DNA of 64,000 nucleotides from Doris montereyensis (Eukaryota; Mollusca; Gastropoda; Nudibranchia; Dorididae), in the NCBI GenBank assembly GCA_037039925.1, contig JAXRKP010000699.1:111001-175000 (forward strand), in the 5' to 3' direction. This document shows positions 51,911-63,844 of this stretch, piece by piece (position 1 is the first letter of the stretch; each line of letters starts with the position of its first letter). The translations under genes were made by a program, and so were the position numbers. Under the pieces are notes generated by a model. The model was given only the letters and a program-made list of their open reading frames with translations. It made no database searches and had not been told where the DNA came from.

Positions 51911-53930
51911 AAGAAATGCATTGGAACGAATGGTTTGCTCCGTGAAATCAAGCATGAAGAAATGCATCGGAACGAATGGTTCGCTCCGTGAAATCAAGCA
52001 TGAAGAAATGCATTGGAACGAATGGTTTGCTCCGTGAAATCAAGCATGAAGAAATGCATTGGAACGAATGGTTTGCTCCGTGAAATCAAGCATGAAGAAA
52101 TGCATTGGAACGAATGGTTTGCTCCGTGAAATCAAGCATGAAGAAATGCATTGGAACGAATGGTTTGCTCCGTGAAATCAAGCATGAAGAAATGCATTGG
52201 AACGAATGGTTCGCTCCGTGAAATCAAGCATGAAGAAATGCATTGGAACGAATGAAATCATGAAGCTCATTGAAAGCTCCGTGAAATCAATGATGAAAAA
52301 TGCATTGGAACATTGGAATGGTTTGCTCCGTGAAATCAAGCATGAAGAAATGCATTGGAACGAACAAGAAGTGCATTTGGCTCCATGAAATCAAGCATGA
52401 AGAAGTGCATTGGAACGAATGGTTCGCTCCATGAAATCAAGCTTGAAGAAGTAATTCGAATGGTTCGCTCATGAAATGAAGAAATGCATTGGAACGAATG
52501 GTTCGCTCGTGAAATCAATGAAATGCATTCAATGGTTCGCTCCATGAAATCAAGCATGACGAAGTGCATTGGAACAAATGGTTCGCTCCGTATCAAGCAT
52601 GAAGAAGTGCATTCGAACGAACGGTTCGCTCCATGAAATCAAACATGAAGTATGATGAAAAAGTGCATTGGAACAAATGGTTCGCTCCGTATGAAGCATG
52701 AAGAGATGCATTGGAACGATGGTTCGCTCCATGAAATCAAGCATGACGAACTTCAAGAAGTGCATTCGAACGAATGGTTCGCTCCATGAAATCAAGCATG
52801 AAGAAGTGCATTGGAACGAATGGTTCGCTCCATGAAATCAAGCATGAAGTGCATTGGAACGAATGGTTCGCTCCGTGAAATCAAGCATGAAGAAGTACAT
52901 TGGAACGAATGGTTCGCTCCTATGAAATCAAGCATGAAGAAGTACATTGGAACGAATGGTTCGCTCCATGAAATCAAGCATGAAGAAGTACATTGGAACG
53001 AATGGTTCGCTCCGTGAAATCAAGCATGAAGAAGTACATTGGAACGAATGGTTCGCTCCGTGAAATCAAGCATGAAGAAGTGCATTGGAACGAATGGTTC
53101 GCTCATGAAATCAAACATGAAATCAAGCATGAAGAAGTGCATTGGAACGAATGGTTCGCTCCGTGAAATCAAGCATGAAGAAGTACATTGGAACGAATGG
53201 TTCGCTCCGTGAAATCAAGCATGAAGAAGTACATTAGAACGAATGATTCGCTCCGTGAAATCAAGCATGAAGAAGTGCATTAGAACGAATGATTCGCTCC
53301 GTGAAATCAAGCATGAAGAAGTGCATTGGAACGAATGATTCGCTCCGTGAAATCAAGCATGAAGAAGTGCATTAGAACGAATGGTTCGCTCCGTGAAATC
53401 AAGCATGAAGAAGTGCATTAGAACGAATGATTCGCTCCGTATCAAGCATGAAGAAGTACATTGGAACGAATGGTTCGCTCCGTGAAATCAAGCATGAAGA
53501 AGTACATTAGAACGAATGGTTCGCTCCGTGAAATCAAGCATGAAAGTGCATTAGAATGATTCGCTCCATTGGAAGTGCATTAGAACGAATGGTTCGCTCC
53601 ATGAAATCAAGCATGAAGAAGTGCATTAGAACGAATGATTGGTTCGCTCCATGAAATCAAACATGAAGAAGTGCATTAGAACGAATGGTTCGCTCCGTGA
53701 AATCAAGCATGAAGAAGTGCATTAGAACGAAATGGTTCGCATTCGAATGGTTCGTGAAATCAAGCATGAAGAAGTGCATTAGAACGAATGGTTCGCTCCG
53801 TGAAATCAAGCATGAAGAAGTGCATTAGAACGAATGGTTCGCTCCGTATCCAAGCATGAAAATCTCCATGAAGAATGAAATCAAGCATGAAGAAGTGCAT
53901 TGGAACGAAATGTCATGAAATCACCATTGG
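51876..53930. repeat. 46-bp minisatellite made from the integrase active-site region, over 40 copies
   Basis: The unit contains GGAACGAATGGTTCGCTCCG and TGAAATCAAGCATGAAGAA, then RTGCATT. In one frame a unit reads ERMVRSVKSSMKKCI, the Pao integrase block that holds the third catalytic residue. Because 46 is not a multiple of 3, successive units rotate through three frames. Left copies have AAATGCATT, right copies mostly AAGTACATT or AAGTGCATTAG, so variants are grouped. Many partial units occur at 52250-52760. Confidence 0.97.
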
Positions 53931-54480
53931 AAGAAACTCACCAAGACTGAGTTGATCACTCTATTGTGTAGAATAGAACAATGTATCAATAGTCGTCCTC
54001 TTATTTATGTGGGAAACTCCGCAGACAGTCTTAATTCGTCGCTTACTCCACAAATCATTTCCTCAATGAGGAGATAGTCTTTTTCTATCAGTAGATCGAA
54101 CCCAAGATACTCAATAATTTTCGAGAGATTTGCAGAAAACTCTCGAATCGAAGGAAAAATTAGATAAATTTCGGGATATTTGGAGCAAGGACTATATCAA
54201 ACATTGCCATATGCACCAGTGGCAAAACCAAGAGGAAAACTGGAGGTAAGTTTTATCATTTTGATAAGAGAAGATAACTGCCCTAAACTGTTTTGGCTCT
54301 TGGGCAGGGTTACAAAATTGATGCGACGTTCGAACTGTGGAAGTAAAACTGAGATAGGCTGGTTTGTCACATCCATTCAAAGGCTCCATAAACTGGAGGT
54401 AAGTGATGTAGGCAATGAGATCAGTGAAAGACAATTGGGATCTGAAGTGAAAAAAAAGTGAATGCGATGATAAACGTGAT
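53931..54480 (+). pseudogene. BEL/Pao integrase C-terminal part
   Basis: After the array come KLTKTELITLLCRIEQCINS and RPLIYVGN, then LTPQII, and LIREDNCPKLFW with LGRVTKLMR near 54260-54320. This is the C-terminal DUF5641-type end of Pao integrase, in several frames. Confidence 0.8.
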
Positions 54481-54892
54481 AATCTGAATGTGGGAATTAA
54501 GACCAGATATGGTCGAAGGATTAATCTCAGACATACTTTGGATTTATAAATATTTAGACACCAGGTATTTATTTGATTGGTTTGAGTCGATCTCGCATGC
54601 GATTATTCTTATACTGAATTTACAAATAAGTTTCTCACACTTGCTTTGCGCACTTGGTGTACTATTATTTTATGCGTTTTAGTTTGTTTTTCTTCTTTAA
54701 TGATTTGCATGAAAGTATTCACGTTATCGTTGTGTCCAGCATAATACATGGTTATCAAGACCTCTGTATTAAAGTTGGTATCAGCATCAAGTACAGATAC
54801 TAGAAAATTAGAACTAATCAAAGCCCTTTGAGATGTTCCCTCAATGGACTCAGTGTGTGTCGCCCCTCCCTCCCTCAGGCGTCCCTTTGTTT

Positions 54893-55556
54893 CACAGGTA
54901 CCTTTTGACCTGTAGGTACCTTGTTCTAACTGCATAGCAATTAGAGACCACACAGGTACCTTGTTCTAACCTGCATAGACCACACAGGTACCTTGTTCTC
55001 ACCTGCATAGCAATTAGAGACCACACAGGTACCTTGTTCTAACCTGCCTATCAATTAGTGACCACACAGGTACCTTGTTCTCACCTGCCTATCAATTAGT
55101 GACCACACAGGTACCTTGTTCTAACCTGCCTATCAATTAGTGACCACACAGGTACCTTGTTCTAACCTGCATAGCAATTAGAGACCACACAGGTACCTTG
55201 TTCTCACCTGCATAGCAATTGATCACACAGGTACCTTGTTCTCACCTGCATGGCAATTAATGACCACACAGGTACCTTGTTCTCACCTGCATAGCAATTA
55301 GAGATCACACAGGTACCTTGTTCTAACCTGCATAGCAATTAATGATCACACAGGTACCTTGTTCTCACCTGCATAGCAATTAATGATCACACAGGTACCT
55401 TGTTCTCACCTGCATAGCAATTAGAGACCACACAGGTACCTTGTTCTCACCTGCATGGCAATTAGTGATCACACAGGTACCTTGTTCTAAGCTGCATGGC
55501 AATTAGTGATCACACAGGTACCTTGTTCTAAGCTGCATGGCAATTAGTGATCACGC
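54893..55556. repeat. 41-bp minisatellite, about 16 copies
   Basis: The unit contains ACCACACAGGTACCTTGTTC and AACCTGCATAGCAATTAGAG, with starts at 55143 and 55184. It lies in the BEL/Pao spacer between pol and the 3' LTR. Variants (CATAGC/CTATC/CATGGC, GAGACC/GTGATC) are clustered. Confidence 0.95.
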
Positions 55557-56129
55557 AGGCCAAATTTAGCTGGTTCCTTTAGGTCTGCAGGTAAACTGAA
55601 CCCCCCGTGCCGCCTTCTATGAATTAAGAAGAGAGTGGGATGGATTTGTAGAGAGCATTATCCCCCGATTTATTGTGTTCACAGTTTGGAAAGTTTACCG
55701 TACCAGGCTGTATAAAAGTAATTAGATGAGCTACAAGATGTGGACTGTTCCAGTAAGTATCGTGTCTCATGTTTGCAAGAATTGCAATTCGAGTATTTTA
55801 GCAACATTTTACCCGAGAAAGAGAGCGAAAAATGCCTAGAGATGGGAAGGTGACATTTCCACATCTATTGGCAGTGAGCTTCCTTTTCTTTCTAAATGTA
55901 TATGTATATGTGCTTGCTTTTCAAGTTCGTATCTTGTCAATGTCATGCACATGTAATTTGCTGTTTGATCAAGTAGCTATGGTATTTCAGTATTTGCAAT
56001 CACGTTGTCATGTGTTAAATTTGCATGCTGTGTCGATGCTTTGATAAGTTTGAAAGTTACACTAATTAGTGTTTGCATTATATTGAAACATTGCTTTATT
56101 GTTGGTTATTGCATAACCAAGGCGGGATG

Positions 56130-56327
56130 TGTTAAGAAACTAAGGGTAACGAAACTTAAGGGTACCTCAATTTAAGAGTATTTACAGTAAAGAGAAACTA
56201 TCTTGCTGGTGTGAGCTGTTAGCAAGTTAGTTGGAATAAAGATTTTGGAAAGAAAGAAAACGGCTCCTTTATGTGGCTTTGAAAATCTGTGTTGTAAAGT
56301 GTCCTACATTTCTTGTGTTACTTAACA
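56130..56327 (+). repeat. BEL/Pao 3' LTR
   Basis: Starts TGTTAAGAAACTAAGGGTAA and ends GTGTTACTTAACA, followed by AGAAC. It differs from the 5' LTR by substitutions and small indels, so the insertion is old. Confidence 0.9.
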
Positions 56328-56399
56328 AGAACACAATACAACTAATTGTTGTATTGCAACGCCTCGTTTCATGTAAGCAAATATATTGCTCACAGTTGA

Positions 56400-57290
56400 A
56401 GAATGGGGAAAAAAAGGATTGGTGATAGGACCATTGGTATTAGTAGTTTTCAATATAACGACCTTCCTGTGATATCATGGATTCCACGGTACATCTGTTC
56501 GCCGATGATATCAATATATTCAACATAGTTAGAAAATCAGACAAAATATGGAGGCTTTTCAAAATGATTTTGATGAACTTACAGCTTGGAGCAATACATG
56601 GCTACTACGGTTCCACCTTGTGTATGCACACTGGTAAACACAAGCCAGGACTAAACTATATTTACTCATTAATGGGGAAACAACTGGAATTGGTGACGGA
56701 TGAAAAGGATATTGGAGTGACTACAGACAGTGATTTCAGTTTAAAAACTCACATAATTGAGAAAATAAGAAAATCAACATCGACGTTTGCAATGATTAGG
56801 AGAATTCACCAACACGTTAATGAAGAAACATTCATTCCGCTGTAGAAGTCTTTAGTGTGTGTACCCATTTGGGCTAACCAGTTCAGTGTGGGCACCTTTC
56901 AAGACCAGGCGCATAGAACTAATACAGCGAGTTCAAAGAAGAGCAACAAAACAGATTGCAGGCATGGAGATGAAAGGCTGTGGAAAGACAGATTGCCAAT
57001 ATTTAGTTACAGGAGAGTTCGGGCCCATAATATAAAAGTGTACAAGATAGTAAACGACGATTATGGCGCAAAAAGTAGAAAGCTTCACCAAACAAGGCGT
57101 CTGATATATCTGTATGAAAAGGAACTAGAGGAACTAGAAATACATTGTTTCACCAAAGGGTAAGATTAGACCTTTGGAGGTCGGTTTAGTGGGAGGGTAA
57201 CACAACTTTGGAACAGCTTACAAGATAAAATTGTATGCGCCAAGACTCTAGAGTTACATTTAAATTTGATTTAACTTGACAAGTTCTGGG
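56400..57290 (+). mobile_element. CR1-like LINE RT remnant
   Basis: Near 56420 VIGPLVLVVF, then VHLFADDINIFNI at 56489 (RT active site), EKDIGVTTDSDFSLKTH at 56700, IPLYKSLV-like sequence broken at 56842, RAHNIKVYKIVND near 57020 and QLWNSLQDKIVCAKTLE at 57208. This is the thumb and C-terminus of a CR1-type ORF2, with several shifts. Confidence 0.8.
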
Positions 57291-57419
57291 GGAAGCAGAA
57301 AATAGTCCATAACTCTGTAAAGCCACAATACCACACGCCATGAGAAAAACAATTAAGAAAAACCCAACCCACCACAGGAGTCCAGAGGAGGGGATCATTA
57401 AAACCTTGCTGGAAGTCAG

Positions 57420-58072
57420 CGCTAAATAACGCTACGTGCCTGAGTAATAAAATTAGATTAGTCTGAATCTGAAGAAGCTGATGGCGAAGACGAAAAAGAC
57501 GATCCTGTTACCTTTAAAAAGAAAGAATGGATTTGCTTTTTATTAAGAATGAAGTGAAAGGCAAACTCAGACTGTAAACCATGTCAAATTAGGGGCGTGG
57601 CGATCACTTCGTTCTTTTGCAAAATTAATGCTATGAAGAAAACTTTTTCTTTCGAGATAAAACAAATTATTATGAAAACAGTGGGAACTGTACAGATTTG
57701 GGATTTGCTTTGTTGTAAAGTATCAAAAAGTTATTTGCAAGAAACATTGCCTATAATAATATGAAGTGAAATTGACCAAGGGTAGTCTGATATTGCTTAT
57801 CTTCTTTTTTTGTTTTTTGTTTTATCATCCGTGTAATGTGATAGCAGATTCGAATTCAGCGAATCAAATTGATGTCATATAAGAGTAAAAATGCAAACAT
57901 TAAGCGTCGTTTTGGAAGAACAGGCTTTAAAGAAAAAGTTATTTTGTTATAACTAGTCATTTAATCGTTTGCATTCCTATTGGTTCAATGTATAGAATTA
58001 CACACCTACCCCCACCCCCCCACCCCCAACAAAAAAGGCAAACACAGTGTCAGTGTCACTAGTGTCAACCCC
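57420..58072. other. intergenic, no gene seen
   Basis: No supported gene. A C-rich tract lies at 58008-58027. Confidence 0.4.
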
Positions 58073-59590
58073 AAGGCAAAAAATCTCTCACCTTGTTTTT
58101 AACGTACAAGGCAATAAATCTCTCACCTTCTTTTTAACGTACAAGGCAATAAATCTCTCACCTTCTTTTTAACGTACAAGGCAATAAATCTCTCACCTTG
58201 TTTTTAACGTACAAGGCAATAAATCTCTCACCTTCTTTTTAACGTATAAGGCAATAAATCTCTCACCTTCTTTTTAACGTACAAGGCAATAAATCTCTCA
58301 CCTTCTTTTTAACGTACAAGGCAATAAATCTCTCACCTTCTTTTAACGTACAAGGCAATAAATCTCTCACCTTCTTTTTAACGTACAAGGCAATAAATCT
58401 CTCACCTTCTTTTTAACGTACAAGGCAATAAATCTCTCACCTTCTTTTTAACATACAAGGCAATAAATCTCTCACATTCTTTTTAACGTACAAGGCAATA
58501 AATCTCTCACCTTGTTTTTAACATACAAGGCAATAAATCTCTCACCTTCTTTTTAACGTACAAGGCAATAAATCTCTCACCCTTCTTTTTAACGTACAAG
58601 GCAATACATCTCTCACCTTCTTTTTAACGTACAAGGCAATAAATCTCTCACCTTCTTTTTAACGTACAAGGCAATACATCTCTCACCTTTTTTAACGTAC
58701 AAGGCAATAAATCTCTCACCTTCTTTTTAACGTACAAGGCAATAAATCTCTCACCTTCTTTTTAACGTACAAGGCAATAAATCTCTCACCTTCTTTTTAA
58801 CGTACAAGGCAATAAATCTCTCACCTTCTTTTTAACGTACAAGGCAATAAATCTCTCACCTTCTTTTTAACGTACAAGGCAATAAATCTCACCCTTCTTT
58901 TTAACGTACAAGGCAATAAATCTCTCACCTTCTTTTTAACGTACAAGGCAATAAATCTCTCACCTTCTTTTTAACGTACAAGGCAATAAATCTCACCTTC
59001 TTTTTAACGTACAAGGCAATAAATCTCACCCTTCTTTTTAACGTACAAGGCAATAAATCTCACCCTTCTTTTTAACGTACAAGGCAATAAATCTCTCATC
59101 TTTTTCGTACAAGGCCTTCTTTTTAACGTACAAGGCAATAAATCACCTTCTTTTTAACGTACAAGGCAATAAATCTTCACCTTGTTTTTAACGTACAAGG
59201 CAATAAATCTCTCACCTTCTTTTTAACGTACAAGGCAATAAATCTCTCACCCTTCTTTTTAACGTACAAGGCAATAAATCTCTCACCTTCTTTTTTAACC
59301 TACAAGGCAATAAATCTCTCACCTTCTTTTTAACGTACAAGGCAATAAATCTCTCACCTTCTTTTTAACGTACAAGGCAATAAATCTCACCCTTCTTTTT
59401 AACGTACAAGGCAATAAATCTCTCACCCTTCTTTTTAACGTACAAGGCAATAAATCTCTCACCTTCTTTTTAACGTACAAGGCAATAAATCTCTCACCTT
59501 CTTTTTAACGTACAAGGCAATAAATCTCTCACCTTCTTTTTAACGTACAAGGCAATAAATCTCTCACCTTCTTTTTAACGTACACCCTTC
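58073..59590. repeat. 35-bp minisatellite, about 43 copies
   Basis: The unit is GTACAAGGCAATAAATCTCT plus CACCTTCTTTTTAAC. Variants lose CT (AATCTCACC) or gain C (CACCCTTC). The right end passes directly into the 50-bp array through mixed sequence at 59580-59630. Confidence 0.97.
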
Positions 59591-59627
59591 TTTTTTAACT
59601 GGGAACAAGGCAATAAATCTCTCACAA

Positions 59628-60388
59628 CCGATTGGGCATCCTACTTGGGAAGCAAGGTGTCGACCTTTCAACCACACCCATTGGGCAATGGGAAGCGTCG
59701 ACCTTCTCAACCACACCCATTGGGCATCCTTTGGGAAGCGTCGACCTTCTCAACCAAATTGGGCATCCTACTTGGGAAGCGTCGACCTTCTCAACCACAC
59801 CCTTCTTGGGCTTTACCTGGGAAGCGTCAACCTTCTCAACCACACCCATTGGGCATCCTATAAAGCGTCGACCTTCTCAACCACACCCATTGGGCTTCCT
59901 ACCTGGGAAGCAAGGTGTCGACCTTCTCAACCACACCCATTGGGCTTCCTACCTGGGAAGCAATGAGTCGACCTTCTCAACCACACCCATTGGGTATCCT
60001 ACCTGGGAAGCAATGAGTCGACCTTCTCAACCACACCCATTGGGTATCCTACCTGGGAAGCAATGAGTCGACCTTCTCAACCACACCCATTGGGCTTCCT
60101 ACCTGGGAAGCAATGAGTCGACCTTCTCAACCACACCCATTGGGCATCCTACCTGGGAAGCAAGGAGTCGACCTTCTCAACCACACCCATTGGGCTTCCT
60201 ACCTGGGAAGCAATGAGTCGACCTTCTCAACCACACCCATTGGGCATCCTACCTGGGAAGCAAGGAGTCGACCTTCTCAACCACACCCATTGGGCTTCCT
60301 ACCTGGGAAGCAATGAGTCGACCTTCTCAACCACACCCATTGGGCTTCCTACCTGGGAAGCAAGGTGTCGACCTTCTCAACCACACGG
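59628..60388. repeat. 50-bp minisatellite made from a SINE head, about 15 copies
   Basis: The unit contains TTGGGCATCCTACCTGGGAA and GCAATGAGTCGACCTTCTCA, then ACCACACCCA. The last copy continues as GGTAGTGGATTCGAGCTCC, the B-box part of the SINE at 60385. GCAAGGTGTCGACCTTCTCA of the unit is the preceding part of that SINE head. Confidence 0.95.
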
Positions 60389-60600
60389 TAGTGGATTCGA
60401 GCTCCACCAATGGTTGAAATATTTAAAACCTGGTCCAGGTAGGTGGAACGATATCTAGTCCCATCGGAGACGGACGATAAAAAGGAGGTCCCATGTATAG
60501 ATCACAACACTCTGCGCACATTAAAGATCCCATGGCTATTTACGGGGCAGTCCAGTCAAAATTTAAAATCCTACCAAAAACTCCCGAGAAAAATCAAACC
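60385..60600 (+). mobile_element. tRNA-derived SINE copy next to the 50-bp array
   Basis: GTGGATTCGAGCTCC (pol III B-box type), CTGGTCCAGGTAGGTGGAA, GACGATAAAAAGGAGGTCC, CACTCTGCGCACATTAAAGA and TTACGGGGCAGTCCAG match the other SINE copies. Confidence 0.78.
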
Positions 60601-61440
60601 AGACCTCCATAAGTTGTATGAATTATTACATCAAATACATAAGGTCTATATACATATATATTTTTGGTGATTAGACCTGATCATGCCAAATTCAAAAACG
60701 GTTATATCGTTTTTCTAAACCCTGTGGAAAATTAAAAAGTAGGAACAGATCAGTTTGAATTTGTGTCTGTTCATGTCCAATATTGGACACAAACAGAAAC
60801 AAATTCAAATGAATTAATGGTAACAATGGTAACAATAGTAATAATAGAACGAATCTAGTAACTGTAATGATAGTCATGAAAACATAAGTTAAAAAGTTTA
60901 CAGAGAAAGTTAAGATTGTTTCACACTCACATTTCCTATTTAATTGGCAAAAAAGAAGAAGAAGAAAAAAAAGTACACTTGTACATGTATTAGATATCCA
61001 GCTTTGTAAACCGAATCCACGGACACATGATGTCATGACCATGTTTTCTTTAAAAATATCTCAGAATTTCTTGAATTTGGTATTTTTAGAAATGTTAATT
61101 GAATTTGATATCTAGATCTACTATGAGCAGTGCTGCAGGCAGTGGAATACGATGGAGGTGTAATAGAACGCGTAATACATGTACGTGTAATGCCAATCCC
61201 AAAACGGGAAGTGCCAAGTTGTGTAACCGAGAAAAACAATGTTATACTAGAATGGCAGTGATAATCTCCCCTAATTCTGTAATTTTGGTAATTGGCCAGT
61301 ATTACCCCGTATTTCATCACCACAGTAATTGTGATTTTGGCCTATCTTTCTAGACCCCCCCCCCCCTACTCCCTCCTTTAATAGCATAGCCTACCAAGAA
61401 TATCCCTTATACCTTACACTCAAACACAGGAGGATATCAC
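60601..61440. other. flank of the first tRNA-like gene
   Basis: No coding gene. From about 61200 the sequence is related to 63360-63535 (TGTGTAACC.AG.AAAAACAA; TTACCCCG.ATTTCATCA.CACAG). Confidence 0.4.
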
Positions 61441-61514
61441 GGTCGGTTAGCTCAATTGGTTAGAGCGTTGTTCTGATAAGACAAAGGTTGTGGGTTCAAA
61501 TCCCACATCGGCTA
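61441..61514 (+). tRNA. tRNA-Ile(GAT)-like gene
   Basis: All arms fold: acceptor GGTCGGT/ATCGGCT with three G-U pairs, D arm GCTC/GAGC, anticodon stem TTGTT/GACAA with loop CTGATAA, T arm GTGGG-TTCAAAT-CCCAC. Anticodon GAT would read Ile. Animals normally use AAT for this, so a pseudogene or atypical tRNA is possible. A TTTTT terminator follows at about 61518. No intron and no encoded CCA. Confidence 0.7.
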
Positions 61515-61560
61515 TATCTTTTTGTTTTTACTTCTTGTTTGTGTTCTTTTTAGATTCTCC

Positions 61561-61645
61561 TTAATTTGATTTGATTTGATTTGATTTGATTTGATTTGAT
61601 TTGATTTGATTTGATTTGATTTGATTTGATTTGATTTGATTTGAT
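61561..61645. repeat. (TTTGA)n microsatellite
   Basis: About 17 pentamers, 47 bp after the tRNA-like gene. Confidence 0.95.
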
Positions 61646-61837
61646 TAAAACGGTGATTTTAACAGATGATGAAGTTTTAATAAATCGTTACTAAACTTAT
61701 TTATGTGAACCGTGATGAATTTCCCCCAAAACGCAAGCATGTCCATGATATCAATGTGCTCACGTCGTATATCAACGTATCCATCCAGGCGTACTATTTT
61801 TATTGTCTATTGATCAGCACAAATAGGGAACAGCACA

Positions 61838-63126
61838 AATATGGTATATGTATATGAATCAGTGTACATGACAAATATGGTATATGTATATGAATCAGTG
61901 TACATGGCAAATATAGTATATGTATATGAATCAGTGTACATGTATATGAATCAGTGTACATGCAAATATAGTATATGTATATGAATCAGTGTACATGACA
62001 AATATAGTATATGTATATGAATCAGTGTACATGGCAAATATGGTATATGTATATGAATCAGTGTACATGGCAAATATAGTATATGTATATGAATCAGTGT
62101 ACATGGCAAATATGGTATATGTATGAATCAGTGTAATCAAATAGTGTACATGACAAATATAGTATATGTATATGAATCAGTGTGACAAATATGGTATATG
62201 TATATGAATCATGTACATGACAAATATGGTATATGTATATGAATCAGTGTACATGACAAATATGGTATATGTATATGAATCAGTGTACATGACAAATATG
62301 GTATATGTATATGAATCAGTGTACATGACAAATATGGTATATGTATATGAATCAGTGTACATGACAAATATGGTATATGTATATGAATCAGTGTACATGA
62401 CAAATATGGTATATGTATATGAATCAGTGTACATGGCAAATATGGTATATGTATATGAATCAGTGTACATGGCAAATATAGTATATGTATATGAATCAGT
62501 GTACATGACAAATATGGTATATGTATATGAATCAGTGTACATGACAAATATGGTATATGTATATGAATCAGTGTACATGACAAATATGGTATATGTATAT
62601 GAATCATACATGGCAAATATGGTATATGTATATGAATCAGTGTACATGGCAAATATGGTATATGTATATGAATCAGTGTACATGACAAATATGGTATATG
62701 TATATGAATCAGTGTACATGACAAATATGGTATATGTATATGAATCAGTGTACATGACAAATATGGTATATGTATATGAATCAGTGTACATGACAAATAT
62801 GGTATATGTATATGAATCAGTGTACATGACAAATATGGTATATGTATATGAATCAGTGTACATGACAAATATGGTATATGTATATGAATCAGTGTACATG
62901 GCAAATATGGTATATGTATATGAATCAGTGTACATGGCAAATGAATGTGTATATGTATATGAATCAGTGTACATGGCAAATATGGTATATGTATATGAAT
63001 CAGTGTACATGGCAAATATGGTATATGTATATGAATCAGTGTACATGGCAAATATGGTATATGTATATGAATCAGTGTACATGGCAAATATGGTATATGT
63101 ATATGAATCAGTGTACATGGCAAATA
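61838..63126. repeat. 36-bp minisatellite, about 35 copies, open on both strands
   Basis: The unit contains ACAAATATGGTATATGTATA and TGAATCAGTGTACATG, with ATGACA/ATGGCA and ATGG/ATAG variants. As 36 is a multiple of 3 and the unit lacks stops in several frames, ORFs over 300 codons arise on both strands. They are an artefact of the repeat. Confidence 0.97.
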
Positions 63127-63535
63127 TAGTGATTTAATCATGCCACACTACTCACACTGGTGTAACAATCGAGGCACAATACAAACAGAAATTTAGATCA
63201 CTTCCGACTACCTTGATATTTCTGAAAACGTATTTACTTGATTTGAAAAGATTTAAAAAAGATGTAGAAAAAGAAAAGAAACCGTTTCATAGTTTGAGCT
63301 CTGCTCCGAGAAATAAAATGAAATGAAACAACACGAAATGACGCCGGAAAAAAAGAAAAGAATACTAAGGTGTGTAACCAAGTAAAAACAAATATCTGTA
63401 AATGTTACAACGATGATCTCCCTTCTGTTGAGGCTTGTCACTTTTAACATTACCCCGCATTTCATCAGCACAGAATATTTTATTTGTTACCAGCTCAAAT
63501 AGTATTATAGATGTTATTGTGTTGTGTATCATAAG

Positions 63536-63609
63536 GACCGGTTAGCTCAACTGGATAGAGCAGTGCTCTTCTAAGGCATTGGTTGTGGGTTCAAGTCCCA
63601 TACCGGTCT
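63536..63609 (+). tRNA. tRNA-Arg(TCT)-like gene
   Basis: The acceptor GACCGGT/ACCGGTC is perfect, D arm GCTC/GAGC, anticodon stem GTGCT/GGCAT with loop CTTCTAA (anticodon TCT), T arm GTGGG-TTCAAGT-CCCAT. A TTTTTT terminator lies at about 63615. It shares GGTTAGCTCAA, TAGAGC and GGTTGTGGGTTCAA with the tRNA-like gene at 61441, so the two look paralogous. Confidence 0.78.
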
Positions 63610-63844
63610 TCTGACTTTTTTGGGATTTGTTTTTACATATCCAGACTGAATACCTTAAAGGGGGGGAGGGTTTATAATTAATTTCGTTATATTATAATTC
63701 TTCATATGGTTATTACTAGTCTTTCATTTTCTGTTCTTTTCTTGTCATTTGAATAAAGATTTTGTATCTGGAAGAAAAATATAATTGGGTGATTTAAGAA
63801 AGTTAAATATCGACATTTAAAACTCAGTAACCAAGAAGAAAAAG

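Noticed and set aside
52197..53017. Protein-coding ORFs within the 46-bp array
   Set aside because: Fragments of the integrase-derived repeat in rotating frames; none has flanking coding support.
58073..60388. CRISPR-like regular repeats
   Set aside because: Units are contiguous with no unique spacers, and the context is a eukaryotic genome; these are minisatellites.
61838..63130. Long ORFs (over 300 codons) on both strands with Tyr/Thr/Ile-rich repeats
   Set aside because: They follow from a 36-bp stop-free tandem unit; several frames on both strands are open at once, which real genes do not show.
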